Of a DNA stretch of 58,724 nt, positions 16,944 through 26,165 are shown piece after piece. Source of the stretch: Sphingobacteriia bacterium. Its GTDB lineage: Bacteria; Bacteroidota; Bacteroidia; Chitinophagales; Chitinophagaceae. Both the position numbers and the translations under genes were made by a program. The stretch lies in contig JAFKLS010000022.1 of NCBI GenBank assembly GCA_017304675.1, positions 1 through 58,724 of the forward strand. Direction: 5' to 3'. Each line of letters starts with the position of its first letter. Positions within the stretch are counted from its first letter, which is position 1. The notes under the pieces were generated by a model that did no database searches, was not told where the DNA came from, and saw only the letters and a list, made by a program, of their open reading frames with translations.

Positions 16944-18512
16944 TTATAAATTGTTTTTTAAACTTTGTATCCAGTCAGGTAACTTTTTTAGCCTTAATTG
17001 AAGTTGTGCTTCATATAAGGAATAAGGCGCTACTGGCTGATCCATAGATTCTATATATCCTGCCTGTTCTTTTTTAAACGTTGTGCCTTTGCCCTGAAAG
17101 CCTGCTATTACCGGATTTGGTATTTTCCAATACAGATATCCCGAAGGCCAAAACTCAAATTCCTTTACAGGCTCATTGGTTTGTATATAATTCCACAGTA
17201 CCAGCCCTTTCATATGATTAGGCATATTCTCAATAGCACCGCCTCCGCGGTTTTGCATTAAACCGCCTGTAACATTATCTAACAAAGTATTGCGGGGCTG
17301 ACTGGCATGAGATTCAAAACAAGTAGTGGCAGGATATGTACAATGCCAGATTACCGTATTCATAGCGCCATGCGAAGAACCAAAAGAGTGCCATTGAGAA
17401 GCTTCGTCTTTTAGATTAGCCATTAATACATTGGTAGAACCATTAGAGCAAACGGCTTCATGCCCACCGTTGCCGGTAACAGAACAATTGAGTACCGTAA
17501 CATTAGCGCTTTGCAGTATAACAGCCGCCACACTGCAATCTGTAAACCTGCAATCCTTTATCCAGGAATCTGTGCAACGCGAGAGATTGAAAAGCGTAAA
17601 TCCGCTATCATCTTTCCACGAACGGTGGTGTACAAATTTATCTTTCCAATTCCCCACAAATGCAATGTTTTCTATTCCTACTTCTTCTGCATGTGCAAAT
17701 TGAAATACTTCCCATTTGTACCTGCTATCTATATCATAACTAAGCGGACTGGTTAAGGTAACAAAACCATTAGCTACTTCTTTTACCTGATAATATACTT
17801 TTATATCTACTCCTTTTTTTACAAGATAAGTCCAACTTGTATCTGCTGCATGAGGTGCCAGTTCTGCATTAATCAATGCAGGATCGTTGTTTAACATTCG
17901 CAATACAATCCAATCGCCGGGGGCCAGTGTGCCGGTTGTATTTAACCTAATATCGAATGTACCAATTTTCGCATCTTTTACTACGTCTCCGATTTTTTTA
18001 TCAGCGCCACCGCTTGTAAATAAAAACATGGGAGGGCAAGTCCACATCTGCTGCGGGTTGGCAGGAGGCAATGAGTTCTTCATATATAACTCCGTGCCAC
18101 CTGAGCCAGAACCGCTTCCCCTGAAAATAATTTTACTTCCTTTGGAAACAATGCTTTTAGGTATATCATTTTCTTCATTCACAAGAAACCGGCCTTTTGG
18201 AAAAAAAACAATGCCCGATCCGTGCATATTCGCCATCCTGATAGCTGTTTGAATAGCTTCTCTGTCAGAGATCGTATCATCGGGTATCGCTCCAAAATCT
18301 GTAACATTAAATACCTTATACCCTTTTCCATCGGGAATAGGTTTTTCCCCGTTTTTATACCCCGCATAAGAGAAATCGGGTAGAACAGATTGGGCTTTAT
18401 TCTTTTTATAATTTTCAAACAATACAGATTGCTGTTCTTTTTGGCCATATGCCAATATGCTGCCCATACTGCATGCAGCAATAACAGTAATTTGTAAGAA
18501 TCTTTTTTTCAT
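16944..18512 (-). CDS. Right-handed beta-helix protein (Pectate_lyase_3/DUF4955 type), possible lyase
   Basis: A 522-residue exported protein. Residues about 68-115 (VFNVTDFGAIPDDTISDREA ... GSGIVFFPKGRFLV) are the capping segment of a pectate_lyase_3-type parallel beta helix; residues about 270-450 show the coil repeats (IENIAFVGNW, SWIKDCRFTDCSVAAVILQ, VTVLNCSVTGNGGHEAVCSN). The C-terminus resembles DUF4955. Characterised helices of this shape include GH28-like hydrolases and polysaccharide lyases; I recall a Bacteroides chondroitin lyase family (PL29) of beta-helix type but cannot verify membership. Candidate catalytic residues lie in HRSWKDDSG, GHEAV and WHSFGSSHGAMN. It is 30 nt after the GH56-like gene and 89 nt before a sulfatase. 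Confidence 0.75.
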   Translation of the reverse strand: MKKRFLQITVIAACSMGSILAYGQKEQQSVLFENYKKNKAQSVLPDFSYAGYKNGEKPIPDGKGYKVFNVTDFGAIPDDTISDREAIQTAIRMANMHGSGIVFFPKGRFLVNEENDIPKSIVSKGSKIIFRGSGSGSGGTELYMKNSLPPANPQQMWTCPPMFLFTSGGADKKIGDVVKDAKIGTFDIRLNTTGTLAPGDWIVLRMLNNDPALINAELAPHAADTSWTYLVKKGVDIKVYYQVKEVANGFVTLTSPLSYDIDSRYKWEVFQFAHAEEVGIENIAFVGNWKDKFVHHRSWKDDSGFTLFNLSRCTDSWIKDCRFTDCSVAAVILQSANVTVLNCSVTGNGGHEAVCSNGSTNVLMANLKDEASQWHSFGSSHGAMNTVIWHCTYPATTCFESHASQPRNTLLDNVTGGLMQNRGGGAIENMPNHMKGLVLWNYIQTNEPVKEFEFWPSGYLYWKIPNPVIAGFQGKGTTFKKEQAGYIESMDQPVAPYSLYEAQLQLRLKKLPDWIQSLKNNL

Positions 18513-18542
18513 GTATTCAATATTTTCATTAATTAAGAATCG

Positions 18543-21500
18543 CTATTGTTTAATCACTTGTTTACTAATGCTTCCCCGGGTGTCTGTTAAACGAATTGTA
18601 TACATTCCTTTAGGATATCTTGTACCATCAATATGCAAGGTTCGGGTATTAGGTGCAACAATTATCTTATCCATAATAATTCCTGCTGCAGAAACAATTT
18701 GAACAACTGTGTTTTCGCCCGCACTTTTAATAGCTATATGCAACCCGGTAGCATTGGTAAAAGGTGTGGGATATGCAATCATAGACAATGATGGTTCAAC
18801 ATTATCTGCATGCATACCTATCACCGGCTTATTACTGTATAACAATAAGGTAAACCTGTTACCATTCGCGTCAGCGCTATCTCTTGCTTCTCCTGTAAAA
18901 AAATAGGCTGTATGATTGTTCAATATTTTATCAGTGCCTGTTTTATTATCCCTAAGCAATATGATCATACTATCCGGAAGGTGATGCCCACTTTTAATTG
19001 TAATGGAGAAGCTATCGGGTACAGCACTATTAACACTCAATTTTATTGCAGTAGTATCCGTTACACGAAGCGGTCTCGTATCCATTGCCAGCCTTTTATT
19101 ATCAGGGGTGATGGAAGACAAATCAAGATAAGCATTGCTAAACTTATTCCAATCCGTAATATCTATTCCGTTTTCAGAAGATGATTTATTGAAACGAAGC
19201 AATAATTGATCGGTGTATAAATGGCCTGTACTTTTTATTTCCAACGTTACTGAAGTATCTGTTGTTTCAGGCATTCCTAAAAGATTGATTGGCGATACAG
19301 ATATGTTTTTAACAGACTCTGTAAAATTTAATGAAGTGGCCTGCCCTGATGCATTTTTAATAAAGAAACCTCCAAAAGCCGGAATAACAACAGGCGCATT
19401 TGTTATATCTTGAACAACATATTGCCCCCCGGCTGATGCTTTATAAGGTGCTTGTTGGTATGGCTGCCACAAGTATACGGCGTTAGCGTTGCCAGCCACT
19501 ATACCCAGGTTGCCGATCTTGGTTATGTCAATCGGAGCAGGGTACGGGTTACCTACAAAATTCCAGGTAGCATTACTGCCTGTAGTATAATTAACATTGC
19601 CTGTATTTATTTTACCTGTAAGGTTTAATGTTATGGCAGAAGGGCCGTTAGATGCTGAATAGGCATCTGCATTTTCAGGCCCGCTCAAACCTTCTCCTTT
19701 ATTTCCTCTTACAAACAAAAGCAACCCTTGTAACTTATTCCAGTTTTGCAATGTACTCGTATAAGCTGCCCACTGATCTGTAGTATTGTCGTAATAATAT
19801 GCAGAAGGTGTATTGTTGGTGCTTGTTGTAAACCCGTTAACAACACCGCCGCTACCGGTAATATCTACAGAACCTGTAAGATTGGTTAAAGGCATATTAC
19901 TATTAAAAGGATGCCCCAATGTTCTGAATCCTCTTTGTGAAGAGATATAACATTGCATGCTAACATTGCCCCAATTGTTTACTATGCCGGCCACTACATC
20001 TATTGCACCTGCTCCCTGGCTGTTAGATAAAATACTAATATTAGTATTGTTGAAATTTACCGTTCCATTGCCCGGTATACTAAGCACACCACTTGCCGAT
20101 ATGATAGTTTTTGCTCTTGTTGCCAATGTCAGGTTTCCTGAATTAGCGTTACCATCTCCTATCATGAGCTTACCATTATTTATCGTAAGCAGATCATTAA
20201 CTGTGCTTGTACCTGTTACAATGCAGGTGGCAGGATTATCTATTATAAGATTACTGTACACTGCCGAAGGTATTACCTGGGTTATGTTGTTACCCGTAAA
20301 ATCTACCGTACTGCCTGTATAAAGATTGCCGAAAGATGGATTAATGGTATTGGCAATATTAAGCGTGGCATTTTTTTGTACATCTATGATGCCTGTAATT
20401 TTTGCATTGGCAGGAATGTTAACTGTAACAGGATTGCTGCCATCTCCCACTACTATTTTTGATCCATTACCCGATACCACCCAATCATTACTCATATTGG
20501 GGTTGCCAGCCGTGATGTAAAAGGTTTGGTAATCGTTCGTAAAGTTTAAAGGGTTGCCTCCACTGCCATCGGTATTTGTACCCCAATTGTTAATGTCATT
20601 CAACTCTCCTGATCCGGCATAATAAAAACTGGGCACCGGAACATAAGCCACTCCTCTGTATTGTGAATTGCCCGGAGAAGAAACACTCCATATAGCAGTT
20701 GCATTCATGGTGCCGTTATATCCACTCGCATCAGTTAGTTTAATAACATTATTGGTAGCTGTTCCTGAAGATATGGCTCCGCAACTTACATAAAGGGTAA
20801 CTGTTGACCCGGAAAAAGAACCTGTTATTCCCAGATAAGAACCTTGTCCCGCTGGTGCTGCAGTTGTATTGCCATAACTACCATAAGGCTGCCATTGCCC
20901 ATTAGCATCTTTGCAATATTTTAAAATCCCGGCTGTATTGGTTGAGCCATTGTTTGAGATATACATAACATCTGCTCCCGGTATAGATGCGTTCATATCC
21001 AACATCAATACCTGATTGGGCGATGCATTATTAATATCCGGCCCATTAATATTTAATGTTGTCATGGTATTGCCAGTAGTGGTAGGTATCCCTCCGCCAG
21101 CGGCAACTGTGCCAATACGAATACCGCCGGCAGCAACAAAATACAAATCGTTCCCAAAAATGCTTACGGAACGGTTAGAAGTATTGGTGGCTGCAACAAA
21201 AGTTGCGCCGGATGTTGTTCCGGTAGTGGTATAAGCAATCCCGTTTGTTTGTGCAGCAGCCAGCCATATATTAGTACCATCGGTGGTAACTGCACTACCC
21301 GTAGTTGCTGCAGTGCCATTTGTAGGATAGTCTGTTAAGGAAGTGCTCGTATTTACAGAACCATCATATTTAATAAGTGCCACTGTTCTGGGAGAAGTAG
21401 AAGAACCGGCGCCGTAAATAGTACCTGAAGAAGGTTTAGCAGAATAACCAAATGAAGAAATATATTGCCCGTTAGGTGATGAGGTTAATAATCCTTCCGT

Positions 21501-22841
21501 TGTGGAAACGCTGTTATAGTAAGCTTTATTCAGTCCATTAACTACCTGCGGAAGATCTGTGCGGCTTACTACATTGCCGGTAGCGGCATCCAATTCATCA
21601 ATATGAACAAAAGCCCCTGCACTGGCGGGGTTACCTCCGTTGCTGCCATCTTTATTTAAACCACCAATACGCAATACTGCAATATTGCCCGGTGTGAACG
21701 CAGGTGTTGCAGGCGAATAAGAAATGGCTGAAGAATAAGTGCTGGTGCCCGTACGACTTACCGCCTGCACACGATAATAGACTTTGCCGCTGGCTGCAGT
21801 GTTATCAGTAAATGTATACGTATTCAGCGTATAGTAAGACCCCGAAAAAGGAATATTGCCGGATACTGATGAATAAGTAACCCCATCATTGCTCCGCTGC
21901 AGAATAAAATAATTAGTTGTAGTATCGTTAGAAGTAGCCCATTGCAATTGAATATTGGGAGATGTTTGTGCTACATAAAACTTATCGAACACCAATGGCG
22001 GAACCAAACCGTTTGTTACCATAAAACTTTTAGTGGCCAACCACCAAGGCATGTTCTCATTCCAGTTTATAATATTCCCATTAGCATCTTTATTGCTTGT
22101 CCATATCACACAACCATTGGTTCTGCTCTTAAGAATTTTTAATTGAAATTTCCATGAAACGGTGTCTATGAACTGAAGGTTATAAGCAGACCCATCGTGA
22201 TATTGCGGCCATATATAAGCATAAATAGGTTTGGTGGCGCCATAATATCTCTTTACAGCAGATACGGTACTGTCTACCATTTTTCGCCAGGCCGAAGTAT
22301 CTGTATCATAAGCATAAAAAGAGGGGAAAATAATATCCACTTTATTGGCAACCGGTGCATATGCTTTATTTATATTATCCCAAGAACTATAACCCGATGG
22401 ATTATTCACAGGATCGATCTTACTCCATTGATACGCAACATTAGGCACTACACCATAATAACCGATTTGTGTTGTTGGATTGATTTTTTTAAAACTATCC
22501 ACCACGTTCTTGTACCAGATAATTGACCGGTTCATAGTACTTGTTGGATAATAAGGCCATACTTCAATATCCAATGTGGCAATAGGTGTGTTCGCTGTTT
22601 TAAGAGAACTAGCCAGGCTGTCAACTGCAGGATAATTGGGAAGATTATCAGTTGGGCCGGCATTGGTTGTAACATAAGGAGAAACCAGCGCAGACTGACT
22701 GGTAACTACAATAGGGCTCATGTAAGCTTTGTTCGAAGGCGTATTATTATAACGAATAGAATTAAACAAAGTAAACCCTTGCGATCTCACAACAAATGCA
22801 ACCAATATAAAACAGTAAGAAAGTATTATCCTTTTATGCAT
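18543..22841 (-). CDS. T9SS-exported protein with N-terminal hyaluronidase (GH56)-like domain
   Basis: A 1432-residue protein with a signal peptide (about 1-20). Residues about 25-275 read like the GH56 barrel in order: LDIEVW (Asp91, Glu93), QIGYYGVVPN (126-134), IIFPSFYAY (Tyr176), KPIYAYIWPQYHDG (Tyr209/Tyr214) and NGCVIWTSN (Trp247). In animal hyaluronidases the matching segments are DWEEW, WGYY-FPD, LYPSIY, PVFAY...D and GIVIWG. Then come an FN3-like domain (about 285-375), a propeller-like repeat region (about 385-740), a beta-solenoid/adhesin segment and a module shared with the gene at 23117-25741. The last 80 residues (YPKGMYTIRL ... KQVIKQ) are a T9SS type A sorting domain, so the protein should be surface-attached or secreted. 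Activity is inferred; GH25-like barrels are the main alternative. Confidence 0.7.
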   Translation of the reverse strand: MHKRIILSYCFILVAFVVRSQGFTLFNSIRYNNTPSNKAYMSPIVVTSQSALVSPYVTTNAGPTDNLPNYPAVDSLASSLKTANTPIATLDIEVWPYYPTSTMNRSIIWYKNVVDSFKKINPTTQIGYYGVVPNVAYQWSKIDPVNNPSGYSSWDNINKAYAPVANKVDIIFPSFYAYDTDTSAWRKMVDSTVSAVKRYYGATKPIYAYIWPQYHDGSAYNLQFIDTVSWKFQLKILKSRTNGCVIWTSNKDANGNIINWNENMPWWLATKSFMVTNGLVPPLVFDKFYVAQTSPNIQLQWATSNDTTTNYFILQRSNDGVTYSSVSGNIPFSGSYYTLNTYTFTDNTAASGKVYYRVQAVSRTGTSTYSSAISYSPATPAFTPGNIAVLRIGGLNKDGSNGGNPASAGAFVHIDELDAATGNVVSRTDLPQVVNGLNKAYYNSVSTTEGLLTSSPNGQYISSFGYSAKPSSGTIYGAGSSTSPRTVALIKYDGSVNTSTSLTDYPTNGTAATTGSAVTTDGTNIWLAAAQTNGIAYTTTGTTSGATFVAATNTSNRSVSIFGNDLYFVAAGGIRIGTVAAGGGIPTTTGNTMTTLNINGPDINNASPNQVLMLDMNASIPGADVMYISNNGSTNTAGILKYCKDANGQWQPYGSYGNTTAAPAGQGSYLGITGSFSGSTVTLYVSCGAISSGTATNNVIKLTDASGYNGTMNATAIWSVSSPGNSQYRGVAYVPVPSFYYAGSGELNDINNWGTNTDGSGGNPLNFTNDYQTFYITAGNPNMSNDWVVSGNGSKIVVGDGSNPVTVNIPANAKITGIIDVQKNATLNIANTINPSFGNLYTGSTVDFTGNNITQVIPSAVYSNLIIDNPATCIVTGTSTVNDLLTINNGKLMIGDGNANSGNLTLATRAKTIISASGVLSIPGNGTVNFNNTNISILSNSQGAGAIDVVAGIVNNWGNVSMQCYISSQRGFRTLGHPFNSNMPLTNLTGSVDITGSGGVVNGFTTSTNNTPSAYYYDNTTDQWAAYTSTLQNWNKLQGLLLFVRGNKGEGLSGPENADAYSASNGPSAITLNLTGKINTGNVNYTTGSNATWNFVGNPYPAPIDITKIGNLGIVAGNANAVYLWQPYQQAPYKASAGGQYVVQDITNAPVVIPAFGGFFIKNASGQATSLNFTESVKNISVSPINLLGMPETTDTSVTLEIKSTGHLYTDQLLLRFNKSSSENGIDITDWNKFSNAYLDLSSITPDNKRLAMDTRPLRVTDTTAIKLSVNSAVPDSFSITIKSGHHLPDSMIILLRDNKTGTDKILNNHTAYFFTGEARDSADANGNRFTLLLYSNKPVIGMHADNVEPSLSMIAYPTPFTNATGLHIAIKSAGENTVVQIVSAAGIIMDKIIVAPNTRTLHIDGTRYPKGMYTIRLTDTRGSISKQVIKQ

Positions 22842-22899
22842 ACAAATAATTACACGCTCTTTTAGTAGTACTAATTAACAATGCTTTTATCCATATTTT

Positions 22900-23106
22900 T
22901 CATTTTATGTTTCTTTTATTGTTTTTGCGCAATTGTTTAGCTCCATAACCTATACCGGCGGCCACCAACAGGCTTAGGCCACCGTCTACCGGTGCATTAG
23001 ACACATCAGGATCCCCTACCGGCAAGCCCGGCAACTGCGCATGAAGCATTCCTGTATAGCATAAACACAAAACAGTTAACAACAATATTTTTTGTATGGC
23101 TTTCAT
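22900..23106 (-). CDS. Short secreted PID-CTERM-like protein
   Basis: A 68-residue protein consisting of a signal peptide (ILLLTVLCLCYTGMLHAQ), a 12-residue Pro/Gly-rich linker, then APVDGGLSLLVAAGIGYGAK and a basic tail (KQLRKNNKRNIK). The pattern Ala-Pro-Ile/Val-Asp-Gly-Gly, one hydrophobic helix and a basic end is a recognised Bacteroidota C-terminal sorting signal type (PID-CTERM), similar in layout to PEP-CTERM. Here almost the whole mature protein is the signal. It lies 10 nt downstream of the T9SS protein gene and 58 nt upstream of the GH56-like gene, so it is probably co-transcribed. Function unknown. Confidence 0.75.
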   Translation of the reverse strand: MKAIQKILLLTVLCLCYTGMLHAQLPGLPVGDPDVSNAPVDGGLSLLVAAGIGYGAKQLRKNNKRNIK

Positions 23107-23116
23107 ATTATTTTTT

Positions 23117-25741
23117 TTAATTTTTTATAATTTTAGCAATCGATCTTTTGCCGGCGTTTAGTACATGCACCACATATAGGCCTTTTGGCAGCTCTGCTAT
23201 TGCTATTTTAAGAGTTCCTCCGTTTTGGCTGGTTGTAATTTCTTTTACCAGCTTTCCATCAATTGAAAACATTTTAATGGTAGTAGAAACAGGAGCAGGA
23301 TAAGCAGGCAATTGAAGAAGTATATGATCACGTGCAGGATTCGGCATAACATTTAGCAGCGCATCACCAGTATTGTTCTGGCCATCGCTAACAACAGCCG
23401 TTACAGATGAACGAGCATAAATTAAAAAGCGGCCCATTCCTTCTGAAGCGGCATCTGCCGTTACCGTAAAGCTGTAAGATGTTCCCTTCTTTAATTCGGT
23501 TGTAGTATGAGCATAATTATCTTTCAATTCTAACACAATATCATCGGGTAAAGAATAATTGCCTATTTGTAATTTATATTCCTGCTGGTTATTAATAAAT
23601 GCTCCCATCTTAACGGTATCCGTTAAAAAAGATTTGCGGGCATCAATAGCCAATTGCTTGTTATCGCTGCTGAACAGGCACAGGTATTGCTTACTCATGG
23701 TAAGTTTAGGTAAATCCCAGTGATCGTTTCCTAAAGAGGTGCTGCCGGCATCCTGCATAAGTTCAGCCCTGTCTAATGCATTATTATCCTTATCGGTAAG
23801 TAATAATTCTGCTACCCGGTAATCGGTATTGGTACCAAACAATCTTTGATCACCACCAGATGCTTTTGCAGCTTCGGTAAACTGAACCGTTTGTGAGGCA
23901 GCTTGCGTTTGTATAAAAAAGGCGCCGAAAGAAGGAATAATAAAATCAGTAGAGCTGCCCAATGTTACAAAATCGTAATCTCCATCGGCCAGTGAAGCAT
24001 TAGTAGCACCGGTATTTTTATTCGGATTGAAAACATATATACTTTGGTTGATGCCCGCATTATTGTAAATACCTGTTAGATTTTTTACACTTACGGGTGA
24101 TGGGTAAGGATTCACTACAACATTCCACTGCGCATTAGTATTTACAGCATCGTATGTTAAAGATTGTGCAGCTTGTGTACCAGAAACCAAACTGCCGGTT
24201 GCAGACAATGTAACATTACTGGGCGTATAAGAGCCTCCGCCAACGCCTTCAGCAGATTTACCTCTTACAAAAAGTAACAATCCTTTATTGGCAGCCCATG
24301 TAGCTCCTGCAGCCACCCAGGGTGATGCCGGTGCTATTTTTGTTCCGTCATAAGTATATGCTGTGGCTGCGCTTTGCGTACCATTATTTAAATCAATATT
24401 GCTATTGGTGGCAAAAGTACTGAGTGTTAACGATGCTCCTGTTGGATTACCGAGAAAACGCCAGCCCCTTTTTGCGCTCAGGTATTGTTGAATGGTAACA
24501 TTTGTGGCATTAGATAAGGTACCGGAAATTGTATTGATGTGCCCTGTTCCTGAAGCAGTAGACTGAATAGTTACAGGCCTGTTATTAAAATCAACCGTAC
24601 CACCTGAACTTATAGTTAATGCAGCAGTACTTCCAATAACTGCTGATGCTGAAGAACCCAAACTTAACCCAAAACTATTGGTGGTAAATGTTCCTGCGCT
24701 TTGCGTAAAAATTCCGTTTACACTTACATTTGAATTTAATGATGCGCTTGCGCCTAATGTAATATTATTAAGTGCACTGCCATCAGTTGCTATTGTTGCC
24801 GAACCGCTTGTAACAATGCTTCCCGGAGAAGTATTTTTAAATAGAACATTTGCCACTGCTCCGTTAATACTTCCACATGATAAGCTATGCCCGTTCAGAT
24901 CGGTATAAATACCTGATTGGTTAAAATAAAACTGCGGTGTAAACCCAGATGCAGAAATTGTTAAGTCTGACTGAAGAACAACAGGAGCATTTAAAGTTAC
25001 ACCACATAAAGTACCTGTAAAGTTTACGTTGATTGCCAGTCCGCTTACAGAACCCAACGTTAACCTTGTACCGATAGCACCTGTTGTAATAGTACCAGAT
25101 CCTGTTAATGTTGAAGATGCTGATGCGCTTGTTTTTACAGTGAATGTATTCGCTCCGCAATTAAATGTTCCATCCACTTTAAGCGTACCGCTGGCAACAG
25201 TTGATGCTGCCCCACCCAATGAATAAGTTGAACCCGATGCAATGGTGAGGCTTCCGAAAGATGCTGCCGGCACCGTTCCGCTGCTATAAGAATAAATAGT
25301 AGTAGAAGTAGTGCTGAAAACAATACCGGCAGCAATAACAGATTCGTTTGCAGAAGTATTGTGTTGGTAAATATTGGTATTTAAAGTAAGCTTGTTTGTT
25401 GTTGAAAAGCTACCTGCCAGTCCGTTGAACACAATTGTAGCACTTTTAGATGCCAGGCTCAATGCCGATGCATTGTCCCATGTATCTGCAGATAATATGG
25501 TTACTTTACCATTAGTACCTACCTGGTGGGTGCCAGCGGTAAAAGGTGCTGCCGTAGCCGCCTGCCAGGCAGTGCCATCCCAGTACTGCCAGTTGTTAGC
25601 ACTGCTAAGATCTACATGTACACCGGTGCCAGAACTTTGATAATCATTTACGTTCTGCCCCAATACATGAGCAGTAGAAATAATACAAATAAGCATTACA
25701 AGCATTATTTGTTTTTTGAAAGCGTAGCGTTTATTTCCCAT
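23117..25741 (-). CDS. T9SS type A sorting-domain surface protein, beta-repeat rich
   Basis: An 874-residue protein with a signal peptide (ending near AHVLGQ). Residues about 30-420 are Ser/Thr/Asn-rich short beta repeats of an adhesin-like solenoid (TLKVDGTFNCGANTFTVK style). Residues about 430-780 share a module with the 1432-residue protein downstream: GWRFLGNP, KGLLLFVRG, WNVVVNPYPSPV, FIIPSFGAFFI and a KQLAIDAR-type motif. The C-terminus (MPNPARDHILLQL, MFSIDGKLVKEI, LPKGLYVVHV, KIIKN) is a T9SS type A sorting domain. It starts the degradative block, downstream of the SusCD-transcript terminator, so its own promoter is expected at 25742-25860. Glycan capture is an inference from position. 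Confidence 0.78.
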   Translation of the reverse strand: MGNKRYAFKKQIMLVMLICIISTAHVLGQNVNDYQSSGTGVHVDLSSANNWQYWDGTAWQAATAAPFTAGTHQVGTNGKVTILSADTWDNASALSLASKSATIVFNGLAGSFSTTNKLTLNTNIYQHNTSANESVIAAGIVFSTTSTTIYSYSSGTVPAASFGSLTIASGSTYSLGGAASTVASGTLKVDGTFNCGANTFTVKTSASASSTLTGSGTITTGAIGTRLTLGSVSGLAINVNFTGTLCGVTLNAPVVLQSDLTISASGFTPQFYFNQSGIYTDLNGHSLSCGSINGAVANVLFKNTSPGSIVTSGSATIATDGSALNNITLGASASLNSNVSVNGIFTQSAGTFTTNSFGLSLGSSASAVIGSTAALTISSGGTVDFNNRPVTIQSTASGTGHINTISGTLSNATNVTIQQYLSAKRGWRFLGNPTGASLTLSTFATNSNIDLNNGTQSAATAYTYDGTKIAPASPWVAAGATWAANKGLLLFVRGKSAEGVGGGSYTPSNVTLSATGSLVSGTQAAQSLTYDAVNTNAQWNVVVNPYPSPVSVKNLTGIYNNAGINQSIYVFNPNKNTGATNASLADGDYDFVTLGSSTDFIIPSFGAFFIQTQAASQTVQFTEAAKASGGDQRLFGTNTDYRVAELLLTDKDNNALDRAELMQDAGSTSLGNDHWDLPKLTMSKQYLCLFSSDNKQLAIDARKSFLTDTVKMGAFINNQQEYKLQIGNYSLPDDIVLELKDNYAHTTTELKKGTSYSFTVTADAASEGMGRFLIYARSSVTAVVSDGQNNTGDALLNVMPNPARDHILLQLPAYPAPVSTTIKMFSIDGKLVKEITTSQNGGTLKIAIAELPKGLYVVHVLNAGKRSIAKIIKN

Positions 25742-26165
25742 ACAACAATAGTTTTAGTATTTACTGATGAAAGTTTTATTTCACGATATACTGTAGAAAG
25801 CTCAGTTCTGTGAACACCTTAACAGGTAAAACAAAATATAATGGAAACAATGAACCCATATGCCAAACACCTGCCCAGACTATGATTTTCGTTAGTATAT
25901 AGCTTGAAAAAAAATGAATATTATTTTCTTAACATGCTCTTCCCGAAATTAACCTGCCACCTGAAAAAGGTGGGGTGAAGAAAGGCTTCGTTTAGGGTGA
26001 ATTTTGTAAAAGATTGTGTATTCAGGCAAGGGATTATTCATACATTTTCCACTGCAACTAAAAGAGTGAATACTACTATACTCAGCATCAAAAAAAAGTG
26101 TAACTCTACGAAAAAGCCCGGCCATCATAAGGCCGGGCCGATGTATTGACTGCTCTTAATAAAAA
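25742..26165. other. 424-nt gene-free stretch between SusCD transcript and degradative block
   Basis: No coding frame with credible features was seen on either strand. The right end holds the intrinsic terminator of the upstream transcript (26111-26138). The left part must contain the promoter for the 25741 gene; a minus-strand box resembling TAnnTTTG (TATATTTTG, about 25843-25851) is one base off the right spacing, so I do not call it. Confidence 0.6.
26111..26138 (-). terminator. Intrinsic terminator of the GH88-susC-susD-DUF5017 transcript
   Basis: A perfect 8-bp GC-rich stem, GCCCGGCC at 26116-26123 against GGCCGGGC at 26131-26138 with a 7-nt loop, is followed on the minus strand by five T residues (26115-26111). 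It starts 28 nt downstream of the DUF5017 stop codon, so it closes that operon and separates it from the degradative genes. Confidence 0.85.

Noticed and set aside
23117..25741. Low-complexity repeat protein as an assembly artefact
   Set aside because: The repeats are degenerate, the frame is continuous and a complete T9SS domain closes it, so it reads as a normal surface protein.
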